A model generated the notes under the pieces. It had not been told where the DNA came from. It worked only from the letters and a program-made list of their open reading frames with translations, and made no database searches. Made by a program: the position numbers and the translations under genes. This document shows positions 31,721 through 42,639 of a DNA stretch of 64,000 nucleotides, in pieces; positions within the stretch are counted from its first letter, which is position 1; each line of letters opens with the position of its first letter. Location of the stretch: contig CAUYUJ010022059.1 of the NCBI GenBank assembly GCA_963575745.1, positions 248,001 through 312,000 on the forward strand, read 5' to 3'. Origin of the DNA: Prorocentrum cordatum (taxonomy: Eukaryota; Sar; Dinophyceae; Prorocentrales; Prorocentraceae).

Positions 31721-32503
31721 AGAGCGCTTGTGTTTGTGGAGATCTTTTTCGGGACAGGGCGCCAGGCGCGCGGTGGCGCGCGAAGGGCTGTCTGCGGTGG
31801 GGGCATCGCCGTTGGCCCTGCGTATGACCTGGCGCTGGCCAAGAACCAGTCGATACTGATGGGGTGGCTCGCTGGTGGCCTGATCTCGGGGCTCCATGTC
31901 GCTTTGCCGTGCCGGGCATTCTCTTGCACTCGTGGCCGAGGTGGGGCGCCGCCACCGCTGCAGAATGATGCCCCCTGGGGCCTGCCAGGGTTAGCGCCTG
32001 CCCTGTTGCACGAAGTGCCGTTGGCTAAAAAATATCACCCGCTTCGCCTGTCGCCTACTTCGCGGAGCCATCCACGGGCGCGCCCCCTGGAATTTTGAGA
32101 ACCCTCGGACTTCACGCCTGTGGCCGCGTAATTCCATCGCGTGTCTGACCAGGCGTAAGAATATGAACATTGCGCGTGCAGATTTCCGCATATGGTCAGG
32201 GCCTTCGAAACTGTCCACCACGTTTGCTTCGTTCCTCGTCGATATGTCTGGCCTGTCTTCTCGGGGATGTCCTGGCAGTCGCAGAATGCGCACCCGTTCT
32301 AACCAACCTCGCCAGAAATTTGTTGGAAAGCGCGAGGGCATAATAATGTTTTTGACGAAGGTCGCTGAGCCATATCCGTTGCCATTGCGCATGTCAATTG
32401 CAAAACGTTTCTGCGATGTATCTGCTGTGTGGACCGCTGAATATCGCGCGCGGGCGCGGCGCGCCAGTTGGCGCCAGTGCAAGTTTGGCGTTCGCGAATC
32501 TTG
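31721..32503 (+). pseudogene. Methyltransferase-like domain of the DIRS-like element
   Basis: Positions 31721-32075 read LRALVFVEIFFGTGRQARGG with an FFGTGR glycine motif, AKNQSILMGWLAGGLISGLH and VALPCRAFSCTRGRGGAPPP, the latter a PC motif like that of cytosine-C5 methyltransferases. After a frameshift near 32080 comes FENPRTSRLW, resembling the ENV-type motif. ADFRIWSGPSKLSTTFASF, KREGIIMFLTKVAEPYPLP and LRMSIAKRF follow, in the order seen in methyltransferase-like domains of dinoflagellate DIRS-like elements. The frameshift makes this copy non-coding. Substrate and activity are unknown even for intact relatives. Confidence 0.65.
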
Positions 32504-32516
32504 ACGGTGCAGATTT

Positions 32517-32916
32517 GGCAGCGCGCGTGGCCGAAGCCACGCGCGCGTGTGTTCATTCGGTCTCGACTGTTCTGGCTGCGTCCTCGCCCGCTCAAACTGG
32601 TCGGTGGCGACGCTGTAGATCAAAAGTGCTTGCGTTGTCGCCTGGCCCTCGAACGGAGGCGTGGGCAAATGCAGTTATCCGAACGTGCTTTGCGGAGCAA
32701 GAGCGGGAGGGGCCGCCTCAACCGCGGGGGCTCAAGGCGCCCCCCCGCGCGCCCCTTCTCACCTCGAGCAGCGCGCGTGGCCGATGCCGCGCGCTGGTGG
32801 CAATTGGTCTCGACCGTTTATGTTGTGCCCCTGCCCGTTGGCACCGGTGGGCGGTGACCTTGTGGATAGAGGGTGCCGGCGTCGTCGTCTGGCCCTCGAG
32901 CGGAAGCTGGAGCAAA
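32517..32916. repeat. ~250-bp tandem duplication containing the right terminal repeat
   Basis: AGCGCGCGTGGCCGAWGCC...GGTCTCGAC...CTGGCCCTCGARCGGA occurs at about 32517-32666 and again at about 32767-32916. The right terminal repeat (32669-32745) lies between them, so the full unit is about 250 bp. The second copy diverges after GAGCAAATTCT. Confidence 0.75.
32669..32745 (+). repeat. Terminal direct repeat, right copy
   Basis: ATGCAGTTATCCGAACGTGC...GGAGCAAGAGCGGGAGGGG...GGGGCTCAAGGCG matches 26877-26955. It follows the methyltransferase-like domain. Confidence 0.85.
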
Positions 32917-33489
32917 TTCTATCATGTGTTGTCTCGTATTGTGATGGGGCGCGCACAGAGAAGGCTTCCATGGCGGTCCAAGAGGCCCCAAGGGCAGCTC
33001 CAGGACGGGCCCCCGTGGCCATGTCATGGCAGATCGGAGGTTCGGATCCCGCGAGGCGGTCCCGGGGCCTGGAGGGCAGTTGCGCGGGGGGTCCCAGAAG
33101 CGCCCATGAGCGCCCAGTAGCGCCCGCGAGGTCGGGGCATGGAGCTCTCAATCAGCAGCTTAACAACACTAGAATGTGAGAAGTACTGATGGCCTTGAGG
33201 CGCCCCGCTCAGTGGCGGATGCTGTCGCGCATTATCGCGGCAGCATTGTCGCGCGCATCATCCTTATCTCCCGCGCCAGCATCATGGTCCTGGTTGTGTT
33301 ATTGCCCCGAGTGCTTAGCTCTGGAAGATATTTGTGTTGCCGCCAGCGTGGCCTCGGAGGTTGTCTTCGTTGATGGGACTTGCGAGACTTCGGAGGCGAT
33401 CATGGGAGAGCTGTCCGATCCGCATCAATCGTTGTGCCCGCGCCGCGAGGAGGCTGCGCGCCGCCTGCGGCCACCGTCTCGCAGAGGAG

Positions 33490-34165
33490 CAGTTTCGCAT
33501 GCGCATGCATTCGCGGGCTGGCGATCTCCGTCGCGCACCCCTGCGGCGTTGAGAAGCGCCGCGCTTGCCGCGCCTTGCGGGCCGCAAGCGGACTGCACCC
33601 CCCCCCTCCTCCCTGCGCGCCGCCTGTGGCGTCGGGGAGGTGCAGCCCTTGGCGCGTCTTGTGACCTGCGCGCCCCGTGCGGCGTCGAACACATACCACG
33701 CTGACCATGCCTTCCGAGCCAGAAGCAGATAGGGCGCCCACCTCTGGCGCACCCCCTGCGGCGACGAGGAAGTGCCACGCTTGACACGCCTGGCGCACCT
33801 ACAACGGATAGCCCCCCCCACCCCCACCCCCTTGCGCATCCGCGCAGCGCCGAGAATGTGCCATGCCTGCCGCGCCATGCGAGACTGAAGCGTATACCGC
33901 ACCCACCCTCTGCGCGCTCCCTCTGGATCCGACGAGGCGCCACGCCTGTCACGCCCTGCAAGCCTGAAGCGACTCGGGCACTCACCCTTTTGCGCCCCCC
34001 ATTATCACGTCGAGGCAAGCAACGCTTGCCACGCCTTGTTCGCCCAAGCGGATAGGTCGCCCACCCTCTGCGCACCCCTCGCGGCGGCGAACGGGCACCG
34101 CGCTTGCTATGCCCCGCGGGGCCTGAAGCGGATAGGGTACCCACCCTCTGCGCACCTTTTGTGGT
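33490..34165. repeat. Degenerate ~79-bp satellite, older relative of the 58-59 kb array
   Basis: Starts of GCGCACCCC/GCGCATCC-type words near 33756, 33835, 33911, 33990, 34068 and 34148 give a 76-80-bp period. Units hold CGACGAGGAAGTGCCACGCT, ACACGCCTGGCGC and CGGATAG. These align with GCGCACCCCCTGTGGTGTCG...GTGCCACGCCTGCTAGGC...GGATAGCGG of the array at 58.2-59.4 kb. Confidence 0.7.
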
Positions 34166-35084
34166 GCACGATGCTAGTGGATCGCGGGTGATCGGCGTTG
34201 TTCCTGGTCGGTCGCCGGTCGAGTAGAGGAGTGGGTGCTAATATGGAACAGTGGTAAATTATTGTCCGCACGGTGAGTAAAGGTGTAACAGCAAAGAGGT
34301 TCCTTCACCGTCTACGCCGAGAGGGCTAGTGGGATTCCTTCCCCCACCCACCCAGCCCACCTCTCCCCTGCCCATACCCCCCTTGTCATGTTCCTCATCC
34401 CCCTGCATATCCACCTTCCTTTCGCTTCCCCCATCCGCCATTTCCCGTCCATTCCTCATCCCCCTCTATTTCTCCTCTCTCTTTCGGGTGTTGCCAGAGG
34501 TGATAATGGTCGCGCCAGTTTTGAGCCCCCGGGGGCCTCTTGGCATCGTTCGGGTTTCTCTGAAGGTTATCTGTCTGTTTGTAGAATAGCTGGGGCCATC
34601 ATTGTTTTGGGCAACCTCTGGCATCGCCTGACTCCTTGTCTTCCGCCTCCTCCTGTCTTTATCCAAGCGTGAACCGCAGCTTTTTTGCAGCTCTCGGTCT
34701 TGTTCGGTCCAGTCCAGCGACAGGGGTCTCTGGCAATACCCGAACTGTCCGCCGTAGTGCCGTGGTGGCCGGAGGAGGTAAAGGAGACGAAGGAGGGAGG
34801 AGGGAGCATGAGGATCGGGGGGGCCCAGGGACTCCAGAGACTTCCCAGGGAGGACGTGGAAGAGGATAATGAAAAGGAGGAGGAGAACGAGTAGGATGAG
34901 TAGGAGGGTAATGTCTTCGAGGGAGGGAAGGGAGAGACGGATGGGGGGGTGTGCTTTCGAGCAGACGATTGTTGACGCTTTGACGCGTAGGGGTTAGTAG
35001 TCGTTCTCTCGCAGAATTATCCAAGAGTTTTACGCCATCCCGCCGACCCCAAAAAGAAAGCATAGGCAGGGCTAGAACATCTTG
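34166..35084. other. Spacer, no gene seen
   Basis: Mixed sequence with C/T-rich 34330-34480 and G/A-rich 34780-34960 stretches. Short open frames have no motifs. Confidence 0.45.
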
Positions 35085-35750
35085 GAGGCCTGCTGGAGTT
35101 TCTTAGGATGCCTCTCAGCTCAGCAGCCTCTTGGAGCGATTGTCGAGGCACCTCGCGGCCTTTTGGTGCCTCTTAGGGGCCTCTTGGGGGCCTCTGAGAG
35201 TGCTCTAGGGGCCTCGTGGGGGCGGCTAGAGAGGCCTATGGGGGGCTCCTGGGACCATCTTGGGGTGAAAGGCCCGAACTGTCAGATCGGATTCCCCTTC
35301 TTCGGCCTCTCTTGGGGATTGGGGGCTCTTTTGGGCCGTCTTGGGAGCCCCTGGGGCCGGCTTGGGCCTCTCTAGGGGGGTTTCTCTTGGGCCGTCTTGG
35401 GGCCCTTGGGGCCGTCCTCGGGCACACTTGGGCTGGCCTCAGGCGAATTCGGAACGATTTGGGGAGCTTCTTGGGCCGTCTTGGACGCTTTCAAGAGGCC
35501 AAAGTCGAGCATTCTGAAAATGCACGTTTCCCTGAGGGAACGAAGCGATGTTCGTTTCCTGGGTCCTTCGCAGCGGTCCTCTTGGAGCACTATTTGGCAG
35601 TCTCAGGCGCGTCGTGGGCCGTCTCGAAGCCTGCTTGGATCACTGTGGAGCTATCTTGGGCCATCGCGACACTTTCTTGGACTGCCTTGGCGCTTCGTTT
35701 GGGCTCTCCTGAGCGTTCCTGAGGTGTTTTGGAGCTCTGGAGAGGCTCCG
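35085..35750 (+). repeat. CCTCTTGG-type degenerate array
   Basis: GGCCTCTTGGGGGCCTC and GGGCCGTCTTGGGGCC words with an irregular period. An AT-richer insert at 35505-35560 (CATTCTGAAAATGCACGTTT) interrupts it. On the minus strand the array reads as RPKRPPRGP-like peptides, which are repeat artefacts. Confidence 0.8.
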
Positions 35751-36139
35751 AGGGGCCGGGGAAATACATTTAGGGGCTCGTCCCCCCACTAGGGACCCTC
35801 CCCCTCAAACAGCAGTTTAGACCCCAGGGGAGGGGGAAAGGGGGAGGGGTCAGCCAATCATCTCACACGCCTTTTCACCCCGGGCAAGCGGGGGTCGGCG
35901 GGATGGCTATCCAAAAGGTTCGCTCCTGCTGGGGACACGTACTCTGATAATCGCTGGAATTTGACTGTGTGCTTGCGGGGGCTGAGATGCTTCGCCGAAC
36001 TGTCCAGTGGAATTCGCTGGGAGGGGGAACAGTGGCAGGGTAGCTGCAAAACGAAACTCGACGGAGCACTTCCCCCCCTCCGAGAAGCCCTGTCAGTGTA
36101 TCCTGTCACCGTGCTTGGTTCGTGGTTCAGAGGCAGGCT

Positions 36140-36450
36140 GGATGCCAATTGGGCTCTCGGGGCCTCCTGGAGGCGAAGTGGGGACCTCCTGGGTGTTTCT
36201 TGAGGCCTCGCTGGGGGAATTCTCATGGGGGGAGGGGGGAGCCTCTCTTGCGACTTATTTGACGGGTTCAGGGGAGCTGTTGGGAGCCTGCTGGCGGCCC
36301 CGGAGGCCGTCTGATGCCGTCTCGGGGGCCTCTTGGGCCGTCTTGGGGCACTTTTGGGCCGCCTTGGGACTCTGTTGGGGGCCTCGGGGACCGTCGTGGA
36401 GCGATCTCGGCGGCTTTCCGGCCCGTCTTGGGCAGTCAGAACTTTGGAGA
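36140..36450 (+). repeat. CCTCTTGG-type degenerate array
   Basis: Same family as 35.1-35.75 kb. It ends in an AT-richer stretch (ACGAATTTCTTACCAAAATC) near 36461, a layout shared with other arrays in the window. Confidence 0.75.
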
Positions 36451-36589
36451 AGCGAGAACACGAATTTCTTACCAAAATCATTTAGAAAACGCATGCTGTT
36501 GCGTCTGAGGGCCCTGTTGGGGGTCGTTTTGGGGGTGGACAGACCTCCACCCTGACACGTCGATTAGTGAATTGTCCGTTCTCGGTTCT

Positions 36590-37397
36590 CGAGAGAGCGC
36601 CGCGGCCGTCATTTTCCAGGCTTGCGCCCGCCAGGTTTGTGCCCGAGGTCGTTTTCACTAAACTACGTAGCGCCCCGCAATTGCGGATAAGAGTGAGGGG
36701 GCGGGCGCGGGCGACGCGGGCGTCGTCAAGCCGGCGGACCTCGTGGCCCCCACCTTCCTTGTCGATGGCGCTCTCCTCCTCCTCCTCCTCCTCCTCCTTC
36801 CTCGGGCCTTGGTAGCCCTTCCTCGCCTCGCCCCCGCAGCCCCTCCCTTGGCTTCGAACGACACGTCAGGCCACGCGTGTGCTTCGAGCCCGTTGCTGTT
36901 GCCTGGGATGGAGCTGCGAGTGCCCAGGCAGACGCCACTGCCAGGGTTCATTCTTTTCCAGAGCGCTCGGGGCCCACCTTCCTCCCAGACAAGCGGAGGC
37001 GGATCGGCTCCAAGCGCCCAAGTCGGCCCTTTTTGGCCGACACTACGGTGCCAGCCGAGCCCATGCCTGGAGCGGGTTCGTCCCTGCCACGGCCGCTCGC
37101 GGCCATCGTCTCTGGGCTTCCTCGGGCCATGTTTGCTTGTGTGTCTCCTGTGGTGCTTTCACGACGGGCACGGCTGGTCACCTCCTAAAAGATTGCCCGT
37201 CGGGGAACACTCACCGTCTGTCAGAACGGACGGTGCGTAACCGACGTTTATTCATGCAGGGCTTTCATCCTGCGGACGAAGGGGCAGAGGGCTCACGTCG
37301 AGTCCCCGCGCCTCGTCCGCTTCTCGTTTCCGATCCTGAGACTCACTGGGTCAGGCTCCACGGGAGCCCACCTTCGCACCCAGGTGGCGGGGCGTAG
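36590..37397 (+). pseudogene. C-terminal zinc-finger tail of a LINE, fragment
   Basis: The frame at 36879-37397 reads FVPATAARGHRLWASSGHVC then LCVSCGAFTTGTAGHLLKDC and LSERTVRNRRLFMQGFHP. The RGHRLW...C..CGA.......L...C...R..L..G.HP pattern is what I know from the C-terminal tail of dinoflagellate LINE polyproteins. No RT or RNase H is seen upstream, so this is a 5'-truncated copy. It ends about 140 bp before a (TCC)n array, as does the intact LINE on its own strand. The part at 36590-36880 is GC-rich with a short (TCC)n and no motif. Confidence 0.5.
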
Positions 37398-37539
37398 TCT
37401 CCCGCCTCTTTTGTTTGTGTGGCTGGTACCCGAGATCCTCCAGGTGGGGTCCCAGCCTCTTCGCAGGCCAGCCAGGCTGCCAGCAGCTTGGCACCCTTGG
37501 TGGGCGCTCGTGCACTGCGCGACGCTTCCCTTGGCAGTG

Positions 37540-37860
37540 CCGTATCCTCGTCCTCGTCCTCATCGTCATCGTTGTCCTCCTCCTCCTCCACCTCGTCCTC
37601 CTCCCACTCCTCCTCCTCCTCCTCCTCCTCTTCTTCCTCGTCCTCCCTCTCCCCCCCTCGTCCATCCATCATCGTCCTCCCATTGTCGTCATGTTCCTCC
37701 TCGTCGTCCTCCTCCTCTTCCCCCCCTCCCGATCCTCCCCCCTCCTCCTTTTCGTCGTCGTCGTCGACGTCGGCGTCGTCGTCGCCGTCCCTTTCCTCCT
37801 CCTCCTCCTCCTCCTCCTCCTCCTCCTCCTCCTCCTCCTCCTCCTCCTCCTCCTCCTCAT
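37540..37860. repeat. (TCC)n/(TCG)n imperfect array
   Basis: About 320 bp of CTCCTCC with CGTCGTC and CATCGTC interruptions. It gives poly-Glu/Asp on minus and poly-Ser/Pro/Leu on plus. Confidence 0.95.
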
Positions 37861-37865
37861 GCAAG

Positions 37866-38180
37866 AGCAGCCCGGCGCAGGCGCCGAAAAAATTGGTTCG
37901 TGGTTTGGGTAGCGGGTGGGCCGCGGGTTCTCCACCGGGAACGAATGCAAAAGATGCCCGCCGCAGGCGCCGACAAAAATTAGTTTGCACCCTATGGTGG
38001 GCCGCGGTCTCTCCACCTAGAACGGATGCAAAAGATGCCCGCCGCAGGCGCCGACAAATGTGGTTTGTACCATGAACGTGGTTTGGGTCGCGGGTTGGTC
38101 ACGAGTTGATCGCGGGGTGGGTCGCGGGCTCTCCACTTGGAAGGAATGCAAAAAAAACCGCCGCAGGCGCCGAAAATGTT
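37866..38180. repeat. Direct repeats with GCCGCAGGCGCCGACAAA core
   Basis: Four diverged copies of ATGCAAAAGATGCCCGCCGC + AGGCGCCGACAAA (cores near 37873, 37955, 38040 and 38160), separated by GTGGTTTGGGTCGCGGGTGG-like segments. Unit length is 75-120 bp. It grades into the next array. Confidence 0.8.
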
Positions 38181-38204
38181 GGTTTGTACCTTGAGCGTGG
38201 TTTG

Positions 38205-38577
38205 GGTCGAAGGTGGGTCGCGGGGTGGGTCGCGGGGTGGGTCGCGGGTGGGTCGCGGGTGGGTCGCGGGTGGGTCGCGGGCGGGTCGCGGGTGGGTCGC
38301 GGGGTGGGCCGCGGGCGGGTCGCGGGGTGGGTCGCGGGTGGGTCGCGGGTGGGTCGCGGGTGGGTCGCGGGGTGGGTCGTGGGTGGGTCGCGGTGCGCGG
38401 GTCGCGGGTGGGTCGCGGGTGGGTCGCGGGGTGGGTGGCGGGGTGGGTGCGGGTGGGTCGCGGGGTGGGTCGCGGGTGGTGCGGTCGCGGGTGGGTCGCG
38501 GGTGGGTCGCGGGGTGGGTCGCGGGTGGGTCGCGGGGTGGGTCGCGGGTGGGTCGCGGGGCGGGTTGCGGGTGGGAC
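38205..38577. repeat. (GGGTGGGTCGC)n minisatellite
   Basis: About 370 bp of an 11-bp unit with 10-12-bp variants. It is strongly strand-asymmetric: G-rich on plus. Confidence 0.95.
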
Positions 38578-38583
38578 GACGAC

Positions 38584-38586
38584 AAC

Positions 38587-38679
<93 letters not shown>

Positions 38680-38959
38680 AAACAACAACAACAGCAACAA
38701 CACCAACAACAACAACACCAACAACAACAGCAACAACAACAACAACACCAACAACAACAAACACCAAACATCAAACGGCAAACAACAAACAACAAACAGC
38801 ACACAACAAACAACAAACAACAAACAACACACAACAACAATAACGACAACAACACACAACAAACAACAAACAACAACAATAAACGACAAACAACAAACAA
38901 CAAACAACAAACAACAAACAACAACCAACAAACAACAACAACAACAACAACAACACCAA

Positions 38960-39015
<56 letters not shown>

Positions 39016-39268
39016 CCAACAACAACAGCAACAACACCAACAACAACAACAACAACATCAACACCAACAACAACAACAACACCAACAACAACAAACACCA
39101 ACCATCAAACGGCAAACAACAAACAACAAACAGCACACAACAAACAACAAACAACAAACAACACCAACAACAACAAGCAACAAACAACAAACAACAACAA
39201 TACACGACACACAACAAACAACAAACAACAAACAACAAACAACAACCAACAAACAACAAACAACAAAC

Positions 39269-39307
<39 letters not shown>

Positions 39308-39308
39308 C
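38584..39308. repeat. (CAA)n-derived array with CAAACAA variants
   Basis: 725 bp, almost only A and C on plus. A pure (CAA)n start is followed by mixed CAACAACAC and CAAACAACAAA units. A ~90-bp internal segment (CCAACCATCAAACGGCAAAC and what follows) is duplicated near 38760 and 39095. It gives poly-Gln, poly-Thr and poly-Asn frames, not genes. Confidence 0.95.
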
Positions 39309-39309
39309 G

Positions 39310-41420
39310 AATCCGCACCGCGGAATCCCACTTCAGCCACGCACCCAGGGACAGTGAATGACCGTTCGGCCCCCTCATTCTGACGTGTTAGTGAGGGGGG
39401 TTTTGTCCTGGGTTTTTTTGAAGCCATCTTTGGCCGCTTTCATGCGTTGTCAGTCCATCTCGAGATATCGAGTATCGCTTAGGCTTAGGAGTTCCCTTGG
39501 GGCGCTCCTGGAGTTTCTTTCGGGAACCTGAGGCCCGTGCCCAGGAGTTCCGGTGACTCTGACCAGAACTTGCAATGACTTGCCTGGGGCATTTTTGTTC
39601 CGCGCACTGCCAGGGGCCGCCCGCGCGCGAACTATTGAGTTAAACGCTGTGTATATCTGTGATGCAAATACCTTGAACCTCGTACAGGAGATGTTATCGT
39701 GTCTCTGGCCCGTGGAGCATGCGAATTCTACGACAGGTTTCATACCCCAGCACCCTTTCTGGAACTTTTGCGCCATCGCCGATTGGCCACTCGGGATTGT
39801 TGGGATTCGAGTTTGGCAGGGCCTGGGGCTATCTTGCAAGATGTCGCGCGCCAGAGAAACAATTCAGTTCAGCGTGTGGCGGGGATGCGTCTCGGATGCG
39901 CAGGGTGGAGCCCCGACTTGGAGGATGCTTCCCTGTGCCTACTCTCGACCAGCAAGCAGGGTGCACACTACGTGGTTGGCCTGGGCAAGAGCTGGATAAA
40001 CACACCAGCCCGCGCACTGCTGGGCCCGCCCGCCCTCGCATGCGCGCGGGTCCTCAGCCGCGCCTGTTGCCAGCTTCCAGGTCGGGCACCTCGCTGCCCC
40101 GGGGACCGACCCTGGCCCTGTCAACCCCGCCTCTGTCGCACCCCGGGCGCGGCCGGCGCTGGCAGCCATGCAGATCGTTGCGCCGGGGAACTTCCTCGAT
40201 GGCGCGCCGCGCCTGCACGCCAGCGGGGGATTGGCACGAGCAGCATCGGCGGTGCGCAGAGGCTGGAGGTCGCCCGCGGGGGCGCGAAGATGGCCAGGCT
40301 CCGCGTGTCGCAGCCTGGGCCGGAGGGGTGCCCTTCTCCAGGGCGGTGGCGGGAGGGCGCGAGAAGGTAAGTCATCGGGCCTCGCGGGGCGCGGCCCGCG
40401 AAGTTGGGTGGCCTGGAGGAAGCGGCGTGGCGAGAGGGGCTGCCTTCCGAGGAGCCAGGGGCCGTTTGAGAAGTCAGTCGATCGCAAACGTGGACCAAGG
40501 GGGCGTGGATTCGCGACGGGTCCCGTTTCCATGGGAAATCGTGGCTCTCCGCCGCCGAACGAGGCGGCACCGGCCGCACCTTGGGGAGCGCACCTCCCCC
40601 GATCCAAGTCCATGGATCGCTGATCCATGTTTGCCCGCGCCCCCGAAGAAGCGACCCCAGCCTTCTGGGCAGCCCTGCCAGGGCCGCCGAGACCTTCTGA
40701 GAAGACTCCCGTTTGCCTTCTCAAGTAGAAGACTGCCCCCTGTCGCCCACCAGCCTTTGCGCGCCGCCAGGAGCAGGCCTCTCTTGGGCGGGTTTTCGAC
40801 ATATCGCGTCAGGATTGCAGCGTTTCCTGTACCCACATCCCTAGCTTGCGTTTGGGATTGCCGCCGCGATAGCGCCCGCACTCGGTCTTTTTACCCGCGC
40901 TCTGCAAGCACGTTTCTCGCCATGCGATTTCACGATCGGACCGACTACATATCGATTTCGGCTGGCCCGATCCGATCCGATTGTGATTATTCGACGATCT
41001 GATGCGTCCCGATGCTTGCATGGCGCTGTTGTGTGTCCTGGCGCGGCCGATTTGATTCCGACCCCGAGCCGATGTGATTTGATTCGATGAATGTTCTGAT
41101 CCGATCCGATTCATCGAGTTGATGTTGACCGCTCCAGGGTTTCTAATCTCACTACCATTCGGTTCCCAGTCCCTGGGTTCCCCATCCGTCTCTCCGCTCC
41201 TAGCATCCTCTAGCACGGTTGCCGCGAGGTTCCAGGCCCCCAGGATTGGTTTTCGATGCTCGATTCAGCGTCCTTTCAGGTTACCAGCGCCGTATTAAAA
41301 TTGCCACGCCAGAGTTTGAAGCGTCCGTTGTGTGCGTTTTGTCTTTGTAAAAATATACATGTGGCGGAGGAGGTAGCATCCCCCCTGGTATACAATGTAT
41401 GCTCGGCTTACCATAAGCTG
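39310..41420. other. Spacer without supported genes
   Basis: Unique-looking sequence. A 427-codon plus frame (39719-41002) and a 287-codon minus frame overlap and are both GC-driven, with no motifs. Positions 40930-41110 are enriched in GATCCGATCCGATT-like words. Confidence 0.45.
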
Positions 41421-41458
41421 GAGTGCATTTGATCGGTCATAGATGATATGTTGTCAGC

Positions 41459-41695
41459 ATGGCGGATGACTCTGGCACGTGGCAGAGACGGGATGACAAG
41501 GATGGGAGGAGCAGTTTCTTGCAGGCGTGTTTGAAGGGACCACTATTGAGGTGTGATTTGAGTGTTTGCATCCAAGCGTATTCTGTCGCTATTGCAACAG
41601 GTGTGGTATTCGCAGTGTTCGTGATGTTTGCCTCTGGCGCTGCCCTGATGGTCTTCGGAGAATTCCACACGACAGCACCCGCGCGTGTTTATTGA
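41459..41695 (+). CDS. Small hypothetical frame with one membrane-like segment
   Basis: 78 codons from ATG to TGA. The N-terminus is hydrophilic (ADDSGTWQRRDDKDGR). Residues about 40-66 are hydrophobic (YSVAIATGVVFAVFVMFASG). No family was recognised. It lies in an AT-richer patch upstream of a recombinase fragment and could be a chance frame. Confidence 0.15.
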   Translation: MADDSGTWQRRDDKDGRSSFLQACLKGPLLRCDLSVCIQAYSVAIATGVVFAVFVMFASGAALMVFGEFHTTAPARVY

Positions 41696-41950
41696 CCCGC
41701 GTTTGAGTTGTCAATTGCAGCATGTGCCACGACGCATTTGGAACTTCCCACTCCAGTCAACCTTTGTCAGATGGCCGTTGCCTTACAGGCCGAGCCTCGC
41801 CGCACAGAGTGGTTTGATTTCGGCAGGTGCTCGGGGTTCCTTAGGTCTCTTCTTGGGTGTTCCCTCTGGCGCTCCTCGCACAGCTGCGCTAGGCTCAGTT
41901 GGGGCAACAAGTAGTTTCGCTCCTGATGTAAGGTTCATAGCTGCAAGACT

Positions 41951-42589
41951 TTGGCTTGGGTTTTGGATGAGAGGTTGGATTCGTGTAGAGTAGAGATCCA
42001 CTCGAGCTCAACGACATTGAGTTTGTCGATGCCCGCCATGCTATTGGGGGTGAGGCCAGCGTTGTCTTCTCATGGTACAGGTGGGCGGTCGCAACTCAAG
42101 ATCAGTATGTCCGTTTCGACAGTGCTGTATTGCCTTGAGGGCGGCTGTTTCGGGTTCCGAGTCTCATTCGGGATTTCATTTCATAGTATTAGGGTTACCG
42201 TGCGGGGAGTTGTATACGTCATAGCCCCCTTTGCGTTGGGCACTGCAAACGAAGTTTCGTGGCAGAGGCATGGATTTATCGAAGACGCCTACTGCGAATC
42301 ACCGCCACACCAGATGCGGGCGGCCCTTGCAGCGCTGGTGGAGGGCCTCGGTTTCCAGTGCCCGTTCAGCTGGCACAGCTGCCGCCGTGGCGGCGCGTCG
42401 GAGTGGTTCCTGCGGACCAAGAGAACGGGGCTCACCTTGGTCCGTGGGCGTTGGGCCAGCAGCCTCACGGCCCGTATATATGTGGAGGATGCGCTGGCTA
42501 ACCTCGCGCGGGTCCAGCGCGGCGATGCGCAGGCGACGCTCGTCCGACAGTGGCTTGGATCGCTGCGCATCTTCTCCGAACTGCCCTAG
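41951..42589 (+). pseudogene. Tyrosine recombinase C-terminal domain, DIRS type
   Basis: The clear part is 42240-42589: CPFSWHSCRRGGASEWFL with the HxxRR-type catalytic segment, then LVRGRWASSLTARIYVEDAL with the nucleophile Tyr in ARIYVED, then a helical tail. This enzyme class cuts and rejoins DNA through a Tyr-DNA link and integrates DIRS-like elements. The N-terminal half of the open frame (41951-42230) does not look like a recombinase core, so the domain is truncated or frameshifted at its 5' side. No RT lies next to it; a DIRS-like RT remnant is 10 kb upstream. Confidence 0.7.
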
Positions 42590-42639
42590 GGCAGTATCTG
42601 TTCTTACATGTGTGTAAACGTTCACTTTTTTCGGCACCT

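Larger units (their letters stand above)
26877..32745 (+). mobile_element. Decayed DIRS-like retroelement with methyltransferase-like domain
   Basis: On the plus strand: a terminal repeat, a Cys-rich and membrane-like gag region, a pol linker, RT, RNase H, a methyltransferase-like domain, then a second copy of the terminal repeat. The RT/RNase H/methyltransferase order and the sequence blocks correspond to tyrosine-recombinase (DIRS-like) retroelements of dinoflagellates as I know them. No tyrosine recombinase is visible inside these limits, so the copy is incomplete. A recombinase fragment of this type lies 10 kb away at 42.0-42.6 kb but need not belong to it. All coding parts are frameshifted. 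Confidence 0.7.

Noticed and set aside
38137-39361. 406- and 382-codon frames rich in Gln, Thr and Asn
   Set aside because: Produced by the GGGTGGGTCGC and CAA arrays. Two frames are open at once on plus and others on minus, as expected for trinucleotide repeats.
39719-41002. 427-codon plus frame
   Set aside because: GC-driven frame with an overlapping 287-codon minus frame, Arg/Pro-rich composition and no motif.
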